From the NCBI GenBank assembly GCA_963755435.1, contig CAVWJX010000016.1, forward strand, positions 9,172-73,171: a stretch of DNA of 64,000 nucleotides, written 5' to 3'. Under the pieces are notes generated by a model. The model saw only the letters and a program-made list of their open reading frames with translations, did no database searches and was not told where the DNA came from. Below, one piece after another: positions 6,927-16,205 of the stretch (the stretch's first letter is position 1; each line of letters begins with the position of its first letter). This DNA comes from AP-15 sp963755435. GTDB lineage: Bacteria; Pseudomonadota; Alphaproteobacteria; ATCC43930; CGMCC-115725. Both the position numbers and the translations under genes were made by a program.

Positions 6927-7737
6927 AGGGTTCATCGTCATGCGTTTTATAGGGGGCCTGGCGCTGGGCGTCGAGCGCCGTGCGCCGGTGCATCGTGACG
7001 CCATTGTCCCACACGACCAGAATCGCCGCCCTGCCATTGGTGGGCGTAAACGAACTCGGCGTGGGTGGCGCTGTAGTAGGCCTCGTCCAGAAGGGCGAGA
7101 CCGGAGACCATGTCCATGTAGTCGATGCTTTTGTCGTCGTCGAATCGAGATAGAGCGAGCGGTCGCCGCGCTCGGGGTGGGCCCGAACCAGCGCATGCGT
7201 CACCGGCGGCGCCAGGTGTTTGGCCTGTTCCGAATCTGCTGATCCGCCCGGCGGCCATATCCCGCGAGCCGTTTCGCATAATCGAAAATTTCGCGTTTCC
7301 CGGTGATTCTCGCCCGCAGCCCGCGCGGCAAGCCGGCATAGGCGGTGCGCAAATCGACCAGAACGTCTCGCCATCCTCGATCGGCAGTTCGAGCGCGTAG
7401 AGCGCCGCGCCGGTCGTTGGGTTCAGCATGCAGGACTGGTCGGAGTGCCGCTGCAGCTCGCCGTCGCCGAGCCGCCGATGGGTCGGCCGAGCCCATTCTG
7501 TAGATTGGAGAGAACCGTCACCTCCGGCCTAGCAGGGGAGGCCCAATCGCTCCGCACGGTACGCTCCAGCCGCCCAAACAGAGCGCAGAACGCCGCGAGC
7601 GCCCTTCGCTGAGCGCCTGGCGTCGAAACACCACGACGCCGCCCTGCGAGTAGGGGCTGCGCCAGTTCGGTGACGGTCGCGTCGTCCAAGCGCTCCCATA
7701 ATTTGAGCCAGACGATTTCCGGGGCCAGGTCGATCAT
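6927..7737 (-). pseudogene. Frameshifted TauD/TfdA-family dioxygenase
   Basis: Pieces of one Fe(II)/2-oxoglutarate dioxygenase can be followed across three frames. The N-terminal part holds FCALFGRLERTV and RPEVTVLSNLQ. The metal-binding region follows as RHSDQSCML with both His and Asp ligands present, then LVDLRTAYAGLPRGLRARI. HALVRAHPERGDRSLYLDSTTT comes next, and last the region VWDNGVTMHRRTALDA, which holds the third ligand His. At least three reading-frame changes (near 7490, 7390 and 7250) make it non-functional as written. It is divergent from the BMP importer operon. Confidence 0.7.
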
Positions 7738-7998
7738 GGCCGCATCCTCGGTAACGGAAGTCGGACGAAGAGAGTACCGGTACCCCGGGCCGTCCTGGCT
7801 AAAAATTAGTCACTCGCCGGGCGACCGATGCGCTGGTGGGTGCACCGTCGCGGTCTCCGTGCCTGACCGGGAAGCGATTTGCGAGGAGGTTCGGCGGCGC
7901 TTGGCTGCTTGGCACAGAGCTTGCCTTGAAGACACGGCGGAGGCCGATCCGCTGGCCTGCCGCAAGCACGGGTTGGGCCAGGGGGGGAGGAAAATTCG

Positions 7999-9138
7999 AT
8001 GGATTCACGGTTCTCACCGTCGATTTCACGTCGCCGGCTGCTCGAAGGCGCCGCGAGCCTCGGCGCGGGCGCCGCATTGGCCACGCTGCCGATGCGTTTC
8101 GCGAAGGCCGCGGAGCAGGTGGTCGGCTTCATCTATGTCGGGCCGCATGATGATTTCGGTTACAACCAGGCGCACGCCCAGGGCGCTGCCGCGGTCAAGA
8201 AAATGCCGGGGGTCAAGGTTCTCGAAGAAGAAAATGTGCCCGAAGACGTCGCGGTCTCCAAGACCATGGAATCGATGATCGAGGAAGATGGCGCGACCCT
8301 GCTGTTCCCGACTTCGTTCGGCTATTTCGACCCCTATATCCTGCGCGAAGCGCCGAAGTTTCCCAAGATTCGCTTCGAGCATTGCGGCGGCTTGTGGACC
8401 CCGAAGGACCCGGAAAACATCGGCAGCTATTTCGGCTACATCTTCGAGGCGCAGCACATCAACGGCATCGTCGCCGGCTATACGAGCAAATCGGGCAAGC
8501 TCGGCTTCGTCGCCGCCAAGCCAATACCGCAGGTATTGCAGAACATCAATGCCTTCACCCTGGGAGCGCGGCTGATCAATCCGCAGGCAACGACCCAAGT
8601 TGTGTTCACCGGCGACTGGTCGATGCCGGTCAAGGAGGCCGAGGCGACCAACTCGCTGATCGACCGCGGGATCGATGTGGTCACCATGCATGTCGACAGC
8701 CCCAAGGTGGTGGTGCAGACCGCGGCCAAGCGCGGCGCCTCGGTGTGCGGCTATCATACCAGCCAGGCAGCGTTGGCGCCTCAGGCCTATCTGACCGGCG
8801 CCGAATGGAACTGGACCGACCTCTACCCGAAGTTCGTGGCGATGTGGATGAAGGGGGAGCCGATCCCGAATTTCTACCGCGGCGGTTTTAAGGAAGGGCT
8901 GATCAAGCAGTCGCCCTACGGCCCCAGAGTGTCGGCGACGGCGCGGCAGCGTGCCGATCAGGTCAAGGCGGCGTTGACCGCCGGCAATTACGTGATCTTC
9001 AAGGGCCCGATCACCGACAACTCCGGCAAGGTGGCGGTTGCGGCAGGGCAGGAACTAATTCAGTCGAATGCGACCGATGCCAAGCTCGAATCGATGAATT
9101 TCCTCGTCGAGGGCGTGCTCGGGTCGCTGCCCTCTTAG
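7999..9138 (+). CDS. BMP-family ABC transporter substrate-binding protein
   Basis: This 379-residue periplasmic protein captures the ligand of the importer encoded at 9161-14538. It has a twin-arginine signal around SRRRLLEGAASL (residues 10-21) with cleavage expected near residue 38. The mature part has the BMP (Med/TmpC) fold: VGFIYVGPHDDFGYN, then SKTMESMIEEDGATLLFPTS and GKLGFVAAKPIPQVLQNINAF. Classical members bind purine nucleosides. Here the linked formamidase and biuret hydrolase point to a small amide or ureide instead, which is inference. It is the first gene of the operon; the 260 bases upstream should hold the promoter, shared with the decayed dioxygenase on the other strand. Confidence 0.88.
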   Translation: MDSRFSPSISRRRLLEGAASLGAGAALATLPMRFAKAAEQVVGFIYVGPHDDFGYNQAHAQGAAAVKKMPGVKVLEEENVPEDVAVSKTMESMIEEDGATLLFPTSFGYFDPYILREAPKFPKIRFEHCGGLWTPKDPENIGSYFGYIFEAQHINGIVAGYTSKSGKLGFVAAKPIPQVLQNINAFTLGARLINPQATTQVVFTGDWSMPVKEAEATNSLIDRGIDVVTMHVDSPKVVVQTAAKRGASVCGYHTSQAALAPQAYLTGAEWNWTDLYPKFVAMWMKGEPIPNFYRGGFKEGLIKQSPYGPRVSATARQRADQVKAALTAGNYVIFKGPITDNSGKVAVAAGQELIQSNATDAKLESMNFLVEGVLGSLPS

Positions 9139-9160
9139 GGCGAGCGTCGACGGGGCGGCG

Positions 9161-10399
9161 ATGAGCGAGCGAACCGCAGCGGCAATGGCGACTCCGGGCG
9201 GCGCCAAATTCGTAGATGCGCCGGCGATCGTCGAGGAACCCGTCGCGGCGATTGCGGCGCCGATCAAAACGCCAGCCTGGCGGACTCGCTGGGTCGGCGC
9301 TGCCGCCGCCGAGGCGGTACTCGTGCCGTTCGGCGCGCTGGTCGTGTCGCTGCTGCTGTTCGGCGCCTTTGTCGCCTGCGCCGGGGTCGATCCGCTCTCG
9401 GTTTACGGCTACATGGCTTGGGGCTCGATCGGATCGTGGTTCTCGATCCAAAACACGCTGACGCGCGCGGCACCGCTGCTCCTGACCGGGCTGTGCACGG
9501 CGCTACCGGCGCAGGTCGGGCTGATGATCATCGGCGGCGAGGGCGCCTTTGTGATCGGCGCATTGTTCGCGGCAATGGCCGGGGTCGCCTTGCACGATGC
9601 CCCCGCGTCGATCGCGCTCGCGGCGATGGCGGCGGCCGGCATCGTCGCCGGCGGGCTGTGGATCGCATTGGCGGGCGCGTTGCGCCACTGGCGCGGCGTC
9701 AACGAAACGATCTCCAGCCTGCTGTTGAACTACATCGCCATCGCCATCCTCAACCAGCTCGTCGAGGGGCCGTTTCGCGACCCGAAGAGCCTCAACAAGC
9801 CATCCTCGCCGTCGATCGGCTACGACCACATGATCGGCACGATGCCGGGGACCGAAATCCATTGGGGCCTGGCGATCGGCATCGCCGTCTGCGTCCTTGC
9901 CTATGTGCTGGTGCGCCACACGACGATCGGCTTTGCGGCGCGGGTCGCCGGCGGCAATTTACGGGCGGCGCGAATGGTCGGCCTGCCGATCGGCAGGCTG
10001 GTGATACTGACCTGCTTTCTCGGCGGTGCCGCGGCGGGCCTCGCCGGCATGATCGAGGTCGCCGCCGTGCAGGAGCGCGCCAGCGCGGATCTGGTGACCG
10101 GCTATGGCTACGCGGGCATTCTGGTCGCGTTTCTCGCCCGGCAAAATCCGCTGGCGCTGATTCCGGTCGCGGTATTGCTCGGCGGGATCGGGGCCAGCGG
10201 CGGGCTGCTGCAGCGCCATCTCGGCCTGCCGGATGCGGCGACGGTCGTGCTGCAGGGGATCATCTTCGTCGCGATCCTGGCGAGCGACGCGGTGTACGGC
10301 CGTCTCCCTTGGTTCAAGGGCGCGGAGGCCCAGGGCGCAGAGGCCAAAGGCGCAGAGGCCAAAGGCGCAGAGGCCAAAGGCGCAGAGGCCCGTGCATGA
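9161..10399 (+). CDS. ABC transporter permease, BMP/simple-sugar type (first subunit)
   Basis: A 412-residue polytopic protein of the BPD_transp_2 family. It has about eight to ten hydrophobic spans, including VLVPFGALVVSLLLFGAF, and the family motif GVNETISSLLLNYIAIAIL. GGAAAGLAGMIEVAAVQ follows near the C-terminal third. It should pair with the permease at 10396 to form the membrane channel. The N-terminus carries about 45 extra hydrophilic residues. The last 27 residues are a GAEAK repeat encoded by a 15-bp tandem array, outside the conserved domain. Its stop overlaps the next start (ATGA). Confidence 0.87.
   Translation: MSERTAAAMATPGGAKFVDAPAIVEEPVAAIAAPIKTPAWRTRWVGAAAAEAVLVPFGALVVSLLLFGAFVACAGVDPLSVYGYMAWGSIGSWFSIQNTLTRAAPLLLTGLCTALPAQVGLMIIGGEGAFVIGALFAAMAGVALHDAPASIALAAMAAAGIVAGGLWIALAGALRHWRGVNETISSLLLNYIAIAILNQLVEGPFRDPKSLNKPSSPSIGYDHMIGTMPGTEIHWGLAIGIAVCVLAYVLVRHTTIGFAARVAGGNLRAARMVGLPIGRLVILTCFLGGAAAGLAGMIEVAAVQERASADLVTGYGYAGILVAFLARQNPLALIPVAVLLGGIGASGGLLQRHLGLPDAATVVLQGIIFVAILASDAVYGRLPWFKGAEAQGAEAKGAEAKGAEAKGAEARA
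10319..10393 (+). repeat. Five in-frame 15-bp repeats encoding GAEAK units
   Basis: The unit GGCGCAGAGGCCAAA occupies 10319-10393 with period 15; the first and last units carry one to three changes. It encodes a charged, alanine-rich C-terminal tail on the first permease, and the last unit ends three bases before the start codon of the second permease. Changes in copy number would keep the frame, so the tail length can vary without harm. Confidence 0.9.
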
Positions 10400-11322
10400 C
10401 CGGTGGCACGAGCGGCTGGTTGATCCTTCTCCTGGCGGTGCTGGGTGGTGCGGTGCGGGTCAGCACGCCGTTCCTGTTCGTCAGCCTCGGCGAATGCATC
10501 ACCGAAAAGAGCGGCCGCATCAATCTCGGCCTCGAAGGCACGCTGGTGATGGGCGCGATGAGCGGCTATGCCGTGTCGTATTTGAGCGGTTCACCCTGGC
10601 TCGGAGTGCTCGCGGCGGGGGTCGTTGGCGTGGCGATGGGAATGCTGCACGGCACGATCTGCAGCTTGCCGCGGGTCAACGACATCGCCGTCGGCATTGC
10701 CTTGATGCTGTTTGGCGTCGGGCTCGCGGACTATCTCGGCAAGCCCTTCATCCAGCCGGCGGCACCGCAACTCCCGTCGCTCAATCTCGGCTGGTGGAGC
10801 GGCTCGCCCGACATACAAAACGCGCTCAAGATCAATGAATTGTTCCTGGTCGGGGTGGCCCTGGTCCCGCTCCTCCTTTGGGCATTCCGCGCAACGCGGT
10901 GGGGTCTCGTGCTGCGCATCGTCGGGGAGAGCGCCGACGCCGCCCGCGCCCTCGGCTACCGGGTGGTGCCGGTGCGCATCGTCGCGACCTGCTGCGGCGG
11001 CTTTCTCGCCGGCATCGGCGGGTCGTTTCTGTCGCTCTACTACCCGGGCGCGTGGAGCGAGCGGATCTCCTCCGGGCAGGGCATCACCGCCGTTGCCTTG
11101 GTGATCTTCGCGCGCTGGAACCCGAAGTTGTGCTTTTACGCCGCATTATTGTTCGGCGGCGCCGGCGCGCTTGGGCCGTCTCTGCAATCGGCCGGCGTGC
11201 ATGGCGGATACTATTTGCTGAACGCGGCACCCTACATCCTGACCTTGCTGATCATGATCGTCACCTGCTCGCCGAAACGAACCCTGGTGGGCGCGCCGGC
11301 CGAATTGTCGATCACCAAATAG
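10396..11322 (+). CDS. ABC transporter permease, BMP/simple-sugar type (second subunit)
   Basis: A 308-residue permease of the same family as its upstream partner. Family features are FLFVSLGECITEKSGRINLG near the N-terminus (the GRINLGLEG motif is strongly conserved) and RVNDIAVGIALMLFGVGLA. GFLAGIGGSFLSLYYPGAW and SSGQGITAVALVIFARWNP follow. About eight membrane spans are expected. Translation is coupled to the first permease by an ATGA overlap. It is complete and followed after 9 bases by the formamidase gene. Confidence 0.88.
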   Translation: MTGGTSGWLILLLAVLGGAVRVSTPFLFVSLGECITEKSGRINLGLEGTLVMGAMSGYAVSYLSGSPWLGVLAAGVVGVAMGMLHGTICSLPRVNDIAVGIALMLFGVGLADYLGKPFIQPAAPQLPSLNLGWWSGSPDIQNALKINELFLVGVALVPLLLWAFRATRWGLVLRIVGESADAARALGYRVVPVRIVATCCGGFLAGIGGSFLSLYYPGAWSERISSGQGITAVALVIFARWNPKLCFYAALLFGGAGALGPSLQSAGVHGGYYLLNAAPYILTLLIMIVTCSPKRTLVGAPAELSITK

Positions 11323-11331
11323 GAGGGCGGC

Positions 11332-12336
11332 GTGAGCGGCCTTGGCGGCCTCAACAAGAGCGAGAACGGCGTCGTCGTCGGGCTGGTGCAATTGCAACCA
11401 CCGGTGGTCGAGACGCCGGCCCAATTGGCGGCGCAGACCGAGCGCATCTGCGCGATGGTGGCGAAGGCGCGCCGCGGCATGCCGACGATGGATCTCGTCG
11501 TCTTTCCCGAATATTCGCTGCACGGGCTGTCGATGAGCACCGATCCGGCGCTGATGTGCCGGCTTGGCGGACCCGAGGTGGCCGCCTTCGGGTGTGCCTG
11601 CCGCGAACAGCGCATCTGGGGCTGCTTCTCAATTATGGAAGCGAACCCGGCCGGCAACCCGTTCAACAGCGGCCTCGTTATCGACGACCACGGCGAATTG
11701 GCGCTCTATTACCGCAAACTGCATCCGTGGGTGCCGGTCGAGCCTTGGGAGCCGGGCGATCTCGGCATCCCGGTCTGCGACGGCCCGAAGGGCGCCAAGA
11801 TTGCGCTGGTCATCTGCCACGACGGCATGTTCCCCGAGATGGCGCGCGAGGCGGCTTACAAGGGCGCCGAGATCATGCTGCGCACCGCCGGCTATACGGC
11901 ACCGATCCGCCATGCCTGGAAGATCAGCAATCAGGCGAACGCCTTCAGCAATCTGATGGCGACCGCCAGTGTCTGCCTGTGCGGCAGCGACGGCACCTTC
12001 AACTCGATGGGCGAAGGGATGTTCTGCAATTTCGACGGCACCATGATCGCCGAGGGCGGCGGGGTGCCGGACGAGATCGTCACTGCCGAATTGCGCCCCG
12101 ACCTGGTGCGCGAAGCGCGCCGCGACTGGGGCGTCGAGAACAACGTCTACCAGTTCGGCCACCGCGGCTTTGTCGCGGTCGCGGGCGGCGCGCGCGATTG
12201 CCCCTATACCTACATGCAGGATCTGGTGGCCGGCCGCTATCGCGTCCCCTGGGAAAACCAAGTGCGCATAACCGACGGCACCACATGCGGCTTCGCCCCG
12301 CCGACCCGCCTCTATCGGGGCGTCGGCAATGGCTGA
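11332..12336 (+). CDS. amiF: AmiF-like formamidase (nitrilase superfamily)
   Basis: A 334-residue cytoplasmic amidase. The nitrilase triad is visible: Glu60 in FPEYS, Lys129 in YRKLHPW and Cys162 in ICHDGM. Length and the motifs PVCDGPKG, NQANAFSNLM, CNFDGT, WGVENNVYQFGHRG and DLVAGRYRVPWE follow AmiF, which hydrolyses formamide to formate and ammonia. The start is the GTG at 11332, behind AGGAGGG. It sits between the importer permeases and a biuret hydrolase, so its substrate is probably a short amide brought in by the importer. Aliphatic amidase AmiE is the alternative; the length favours AmiF. Confidence 0.85.
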   Translation: MSGLGGLNKSENGVVVGLVQLQPPVVETPAQLAAQTERICAMVAKARRGMPTMDLVVFPEYSLHGLSMSTDPALMCRLGGPEVAAFGCACREQRIWGCFSIMEANPAGNPFNSGLVIDDHGELALYYRKLHPWVPVEPWEPGDLGIPVCDGPKGAKIALVICHDGMFPEMAREAAYKGAEIMLRTAGYTAPIRHAWKISNQANAFSNLMATASVCLCGSDGTFNSMGEGMFCNFDGTMIAEGGGVPDEIVTAELRPDLVREARRDWGVENNVYQFGHRGFVAVAGGARDCPYTYMQDLVAGRYRVPWENQVRITDGTTCGFAPPTRLYRGVGNG

Positions 12337-13012
12337 GCGCTACGTTCCAGCCGACCCCTATCCGTGGCCCTATAACGGCAAGCTCACGCCGCAAAACACA
12401 GCGCTGATCGTCATCGACATGCAGACCGATTTCTGCGGCGTCGGCGGCTATGTCGACAAGATGGGCTACGATCTGTCGTTGACGCGGGCGCCGATCGAGC
12501 CGATCCGGCGGGTATTGGCGGCAATGCGTGGCGCGGGCTTTCAAATCTTCCACACGCGCGAGGGCCACCGCCCCGACCTCGCCGACTTGCCCCTCAACAA
12601 GCGCTGGCGCTCGCGGCATATCGGCGCCGGCATTGGCGATCCCGGGCCCTGCGGCCGCATCCTGGTGCGTGGCGAGCCCGGCTGGGAGATCATTCCGGAA
12701 TTGGCGCCGAGCGCCGGCGAGCCGGTCATCGACAAGCCCGGCAAGGGCGCATTCTACGCCACCGATCTCGAATTACTGCTGCGGGTGCGCGGTGTCGACA
12801 ATCTGGTGCTGACCGGCATCACCACCGATGTCTGCGTCCACACGACAATGCGCGAGGCGAACGACCGCGGCTTCGAGTGCCTGTTGCTGGAGGATTGCTG
12901 CGGTGCGACCGACCGCGGCAATCACCGTCACGCGATCAGCATGATCAAGATGCAGGGCGGGGTATTCGGCGCGGTGTCTGCTGCCGAGGCGTTGATCGAA
13001 GCGATCGCCTGA
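12329..13012 (+). CDS. biuH: Biuret amidohydrolase-like isochorismatase-fold cysteine hydrolase
   Basis: A 227-residue enzyme strikingly similar, as remembered, to BiuH of Rhizobium leguminosarum: DPYPWPYNG, VIDMQTDFCGVGGYVDKMGY, TREGHRPDLADLPLNKRWRS, GAGIGDPGPCGRIL and TTDVCVHTTMREANDRG. Its triad Asp30, Lys136 and Cys169 lines up with Asp36, Lys142 and Cys175 of BiuH at a constant offset of six. BiuH converts biuret to allophanate and ammonia; the closely related TrtA acts on triuret, and that choice cannot be settled here. It overlaps the formamidase gene by 8 bases and the ATPase gene by 1. No allophanate hydrolase is seen in the window. Confidence 0.88.
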   Translation: MAERYVPADPYPWPYNGKLTPQNTALIVIDMQTDFCGVGGYVDKMGYDLSLTRAPIEPIRRVLAAMRGAGFQIFHTREGHRPDLADLPLNKRWRSRHIGAGIGDPGPCGRILVRGEPGWEIIPELAPSAGEPVIDKPGKGAFYATDLELLLRVRGVDNLVLTGITTDVCVHTTMREANDRGFECLLLEDCCGATDRGNHRHAISMIKMQGGVFGAVSAAEALIEAIA

Positions 13013-14538
13013 TGGCCGGTGGGGCGCGCAAGGCCGGGGTCTTCGGCATCGAAATCGTTTCGATGACCAAGCGCTTCGGCGCCTTCGTCGCGTTGCAGGA
13101 CGTGTCGCTAAAGGTCGCCTCGCAGAGCTTCCACGCGCTGCTCGGCGAAAACGGCGCCGGCAAGAGCACGCTCGTCAAATGCGTGATGGGCTATTACCGG
13201 CCTGATGAAGGGCAGCTGATCGTCGGCGATCGCGAGCAGACGATCGCCAGTCCGCGCGCCGCCCACGCGCTGGGGCTCGGCATGGTGTACCAGCATTTCA
13301 CCTTGGTGCCGGCGATGACCGTCGCCGAAAATCTGGTCATGTCGCGCGCCGAGCTGCCGCTGGTCATCGATTGGCACGCCGAAAAGAAAGCGCTGGCGGC
13401 GTTCCTCGCGTCGATGCCGTTTCAGGTGCGGCTCGACGCCACGGTGTCGTCGTTGTCGGCCGGCGAGCGGCAGAAATGCGAGATCCTGAAGCAGCTCTAT
13501 CTCGGCCGCCGGTTTCTGATCCTGGACGAACCGACCTCGGTGCTGACCCCGCAGGAGGCCGACGAGGTGCTGGGGCTGCTGCGGGCGATGGTCGGGCGCG
13601 GCGAGCTGAGCGTCCTAATGATCACCCATAAATTCCGCGAGGTGATGGCCTTTGCCGACCACGTGACAATTCTGCGGCATGGGCGCGTCGCCGGCGGCGA
13701 GCCGATCGCCGATCTCACCCCGGACCAGATGGCGCGCATGATGATCGGCGCCGAGCAACTGACGGCGCAGCCGCCGCGTATTGGCCGGCTGGGTACGCCG
13801 CGGCTCGAAATTCGCGGTCTGCGGGTCGGCGACGATGCCGGGCAGCCGGCGGTGCGGGATGTCTCGCTGTCGGTGCATGGCGGCGAGATCGTCGGCGTCG
13901 CTGGCGTCTCCGGGAACGGCCAGCACGAGTTGGTCGAGGCGCTTGCCGGCCAGCGGCAGGCCGATGGCGGAGAGATTCGCGTCGGCGGCGATGTCTTTGG
14001 CGCCACCCGGGCCGAGATGCGCCGCCACAAGTTTTCGTGCCTGCCGGACGAGCCGCTGAAGAACGCCTGTGTCGGCAGGATGAGCGTTGCCGAAAACCTG
14101 GCGTTCCGCGGGTTTGACCGGGCGCCCTTGGCGTTCGGCGGCGCCTGGCTGCGGCCGTCGATGATCCGCGCCGAGGCCGAGCAGCGGATCGCGCGCTACC
14201 ATATTCAAACCCGTTCGCCGGAAACGCCGCTTTCGGCGTTGTCGGGCGGCAATGTGCAGCGCGCCGTGCTGGCGCGAGAGCTCGACGGCGGTGCCGAGGT
14301 GATTATCGCGGCGAACCCGTGCTTCGGGCTCGATTTTTCGGCGGTGGCGCAGATCCACGCCGAGATCCTGGCCGCGCGCAATCGCGGCGCCGCGGTGCTG
14401 CTGGTCAGCAGCGACCTCGACGAGATTCTCGAAATTGCCGACCGCCTGGTCGTCATGTTCAACGGCCGGCTGGTGCACGAGGCCCCTGTCGCCGAGGCCG
14501 ATCTGACCGAGATCGGTCGCCAGATGGCTGGTCATTAG
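13012..14538 (+). CDS. ABC transporter ATPase with two nucleotide-binding domains (BMP/simple-sugar type)
   Basis: A 508-residue tandem ATPase that powers the importer. Domain 1 has Walker A GENGAGKST, signature LSAGERQK and Walker B FLILDEPTSVL. Domain 2 (from about residue 265) has the degenerate P-loop GVSGNGQHELVEAL without the GK(S/T) lysine, and LSGGNVQRAVLAREL. A one-sided degenerate site is usual for RbsA/MglA-like ATPases. In domain 2 the Walker B region reads IIAANPCFGLD. It starts at a TGATG overlap with biuH and closes the operon. It is intact. Confidence 0.9.
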   Translation: MAGGARKAGVFGIEIVSMTKRFGAFVALQDVSLKVASQSFHALLGENGAGKSTLVKCVMGYYRPDEGQLIVGDREQTIASPRAAHALGLGMVYQHFTLVPAMTVAENLVMSRAELPLVIDWHAEKKALAAFLASMPFQVRLDATVSSLSAGERQKCEILKQLYLGRRFLILDEPTSVLTPQEADEVLGLLRAMVGRGELSVLMITHKFREVMAFADHVTILRHGRVAGGEPIADLTPDQMARMMIGAEQLTAQPPRIGRLGTPRLEIRGLRVGDDAGQPAVRDVSLSVHGGEIVGVAGVSGNGQHELVEALAGQRQADGGEIRVGGDVFGATRAEMRRHKFSCLPDEPLKNACVGRMSVAENLAFRGFDRAPLAFGGAWLRPSMIRAEAEQRIARYHIQTRSPETPLSALSGGNVQRAVLARELDGGAEVIIAANPCFGLDFSAVAQIHAEILAARNRGAAVLLVSSDLDEILEIADRLVVMFNGRLVHEAPVAEADLTEIGRQMAGH

Positions 14539-14798
14539 GCCGGCCGATCCGGGCGCCATCCCACCTCCGCGCCGAGGGACATCGGCGCCCCGTTACAAGC
14601 GCCCCCGCCATCGTATTTGCCGAATGGGCGGGCATGCGCCCGGACATTGCGCGTCACACAGCGCAGGAAGCGCAGACTGCTTCGCGCCCTCAAAGGCCAG
14701 CAGCACCTGTTTTACGGTTACAATATCCCCTCATGTCGCGTCCCGACAATCGGTACGGCGCTTGCAACGCGGACCTGGTGACGAAGGGAGGGTTGACC

Positions 14799-16109
14799 GT
14801 GTCGAACCGCGAGGCAAGCCGCAGCACCGGGACGACCACACGCCGGCAGCTGCTGAGGAGTGCCGCGGCGGTTGCGGGAGCAGCGATCGGATCGGGTGCG
14901 GTGCGCGGGTTTCCGACGATCTGGGCGCAGAACATCAAAGACGTCACGCTAATAAATATCGGTGGCTCCTTCGAATGCATCAAACAAATCGCCGACCAAG
15001 CCGGAAAAGATCTTGGCTTCACATTGGTGATGCAAGCCGTCGATCCAGCAACGCAGCTGCAGCGGACATTGACCCAACCAAAGAGCTTCGATGTCAACTA
15101 CTCCGACAATTCCACAATCAGCTATTTGCAGGGCAAGGGCTTGGTGAAGCCGATCAACGACAAGGACTACAAGTTATGGGACAAGACCCTGTCGATGTTT
15201 ACGGACGGCAAGTTGCCCAACGGCAAGATGGTCTCGGATCAAGGGGATTCGCCGTTGATCAGCGGTTTCTGGGACGGGCCCGACGCCAAGAAATTTGCCC
15301 GCAAGCCGACCGAATGGCTGACCATGGTGCCAAGCCTGTTCAACGCTGACACGCTGGGCGTCCGGCCGGATTTGGTCGGCGGGAAAGGTGCAGTGACGAG
15401 CTGGAAGGACCTGCTCGACCCGAAATACAAAGGCAAGACGGCGCTCGTGGACCAGGCCCAAATTGGCATCATTGACGTCGCGATGGCGCTGGAGGCGCGC
15501 GGTGACATCAAATACGGCAACAAGGGCAATATGACCCGCGCCGAAATCGACAAGACCATCGACATCATGAAGAAGATCAAGAGTGCGGGCCAGTTCCGCG
15601 CCTTCTGGACCAACTTTGACGAATCGGTAAACCTGATGGCCTCGGGCGAGGTGGTCGTCCAGTCGATGTGGTCGCCTTCCGTCACCGCCGTCCGCGCGCG
15701 CGGCATCCCCTGCTACTACGCACCGCTGAAGGAAGGATATCGGGGCTGGTTTACCGGACTGACGCCAATGGCGCATCTGAGCGGTTTGAAGCTCGACTGC
15801 GCGATGGAATTCATCAATTGGATCAATGCCGGCTGGCAGGGCGGCTTCATTGCCAAGCAAGGCTACTATTCGCCGGTGCCGGAAACCGCGAAGAAGTTTT
15901 TGACGACGGCGGAATGGGACTATTGGTACGAGGGCAAGCCGGCCGCGACCGACATCAAGGATCCGTTCGGCGCTCTGATCGACAAGAAGGGAGCGGTGCG
16001 CGACGGCGGCTCGCTCTGGGAGCGCGAAGGTCACATTGCCTGCTGGAACACGGTGATGGACGAGGACCGCTATCTGACGCGCCGATGGCTCGAGTTCGTC
16101 GCCTCCTGA
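14799..16109 (+). CDS. PotD-like ABC transporter substrate-binding protein (first copy)
   Basis: A 436-residue periplasmic binding protein. GTG at 14799, behind AAGGGAGGG. A twin-arginine leader contains TTRRQLLRSAAAV (about residues 13-25). The mature part has extracellular solute-binding (spermidine/putrescine type) features: TMVPSLFNADTLGVRPD, SWKDLLDPKYKGKTALVD and NPDE-free GLTPMAHLSGLKLDCAMEF. It begins the transporter-hydantoinase operon that runs to 25887. The ligand is unknown; linkage to a dihydropyrimidinase and HyuAB suggests a cyclic ureide rather than a polyamine. A close tandem copy follows at 16206. Confidence 0.85.
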   Translation: MSNREASRSTGTTTRRQLLRSAAAVAGAAIGSGAVRGFPTIWAQNIKDVTLINIGGSFECIKQIADQAGKDLGFTLVMQAVDPATQLQRTLTQPKSFDVNYSDNSTISYLQGKGLVKPINDKDYKLWDKTLSMFTDGKLPNGKMVSDQGDSPLISGFWDGPDAKKFARKPTEWLTMVPSLFNADTLGVRPDLVGGKGAVTSWKDLLDPKYKGKTALVDQAQIGIIDVAMALEARGDIKYGNKGNMTRAEIDKTIDIMKKIKSAGQFRAFWTNFDESVNLMASGEVVVQSMWSPSVTAVRARGIPCYYAPLKEGYRGWFTGLTPMAHLSGLKLDCAMEFINWINAGWQGGFIAKQGYYSPVPETAKKFLTTAEWDYWYEGKPAATDIKDPFGALIDKKGAVRDGGSLWEREGHIACWNTVMDEDRYLTRRWLEFVAS

Positions 16110-16205
16110 TCGGCCCGGGATCGCTGGCTTATTTTTATTCTCGACTGCGGTCTCGAGGGTGCCTGCATTGGTGACCGCACGACTCGGTATTGGGAAAGTC
16201 TGGGG

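Noticed and set aside
7740..7998. Guanidine or purine riboswitch upstream of the BMP importer
   Set aside because: I looked for conserved ykkC or purine aptamer features in this leader and found none by eye; a covariance-model scan (Rfam) would be needed to revisit this.
12329..13012. Reading the isochorismatase-fold enzyme as RutB partner of rutA
   Set aside because: Its motifs and triad spacing follow BiuH/TrtA far better than RutB, and it lies in the BMP operon 13 kb from rutA.
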